NCBI GenBank assembly: GCA_917880885.1
Contig: OU862928.1
Location: forward strand, 42,148,962-42,212,961
Direction: 5' to 3'
Source: Limnephilus marmoratus
Lineage: Eukaryota > Arthropoda > Insecta > Trichoptera > Limnephilidae
DNA length: 64,000 nucleotides
The position numbers and the translations under genes were made by a program. Below the pieces are notes generated by a model, which saw only the letters and a list, made by a program, of their open reading frames with translations, had not been told where the DNA came from and did no database searches. This document shows positions 63,865 through 64,000 of this stretch, in pieces (positions within the stretch are counted from its first letter, which is position 1; each line of letters opens with the position of its first letter).

Positions 63865-64000
63865 GAAGTGTAAACTTCTTTGGCACCGTTGTTATTTGAA
63901 ACTCGATGAAATGAAAAATAGCGACACAAAAAAGACACAAACACATAAATCTATAGTATTTAACCTGCAAGGGAGTGAGATAGTATAAACGGTCTCCTCT
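63865..64000 (+). mobile_element. GAAACTTCT-family MITE, cut by the window end
   Basis: gaagtgtaaacttctttggc and ccgttgttatttgaaactcg; matches 54261-54390. Lies head-to-tail with the previous copy. Confidence 0.6.

Overview
The window reads as repeat-dense, AT-rich nuclear DNA of an arthropod, most likely an insect. I found no convincing single-copy host gene, no rRNA, no intact tRNA gene, no CRISPR array and nothing prokaryotic. The insect assignment rests on the retrotransposon types (RTE-like and CR1/Jockey-like LINEs, Penelope-like elements, tRNA-headed SINEs), on mariner, hAT, piggyBac-like and Helitron-like relics, and on (AACCT)n/(TTAGG)n runs, the usual insect telomere motif. The order cannot be decided from this sequence.

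Layout. 0-9.5 kb: RTE-like LINE 3' ends, TTAA-flanked MITEs, a 31-bp minisatellite, a Helitron-like element and a mariner transposase scrap. 9.6-15 kb: a Penelope-like GIY-YIG relic with a hammerhead-like motif, hairpin elements and a piggyBac-like MITE. 15-22.5 kb: SINE-like copies and four LINE coding relics, including the best one (20.6-21.7 kb). 22.5-31 kb: SINEs, MITEs and more LINE 3' ends, including an inverted SINE pair. 31-43 kb: foldback and terminal-inverted-repeat elements (MULE-like, hAT-like, a telomere-repeat-bearing family). 43-49 kb: a mariner-type transposase pseudogene and Helitron-like copies. 49.7-51 kb: a TTGGAA-type degenerate tract and an inverted cluster of a 14-bp motif. 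51-64 kb: tRNA-SINEs nested in LINE and MITE copies, a TAA-flanked MITE, further Helitrons, a 199-bp hairpin element with a perfect 15-bp target duplication, and a hAT-like element with a perfect 8-bp duplication.

How the parts work together. The coding relics are the mobilising machinery or its decayed remains, and most other units are non-autonomous passengers. The clearest link is a 'GGGAGGCGGG-head' family of about 12 copies. It shares roughly 100 bp of 3' end, including a strong stem-loop, with the CR1-like LINE at 20.6-21.7 kb, which is the expected signature of 3'-end parasitism. A second theme is Penelope-type ends with hammerhead-like cores. A third is a set of nested insertions with legible target duplications, which order the insertions in time.

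Limits: all family names come from motifs and within-window comparison by eye. Borders are approximate unless a target duplication is stated.
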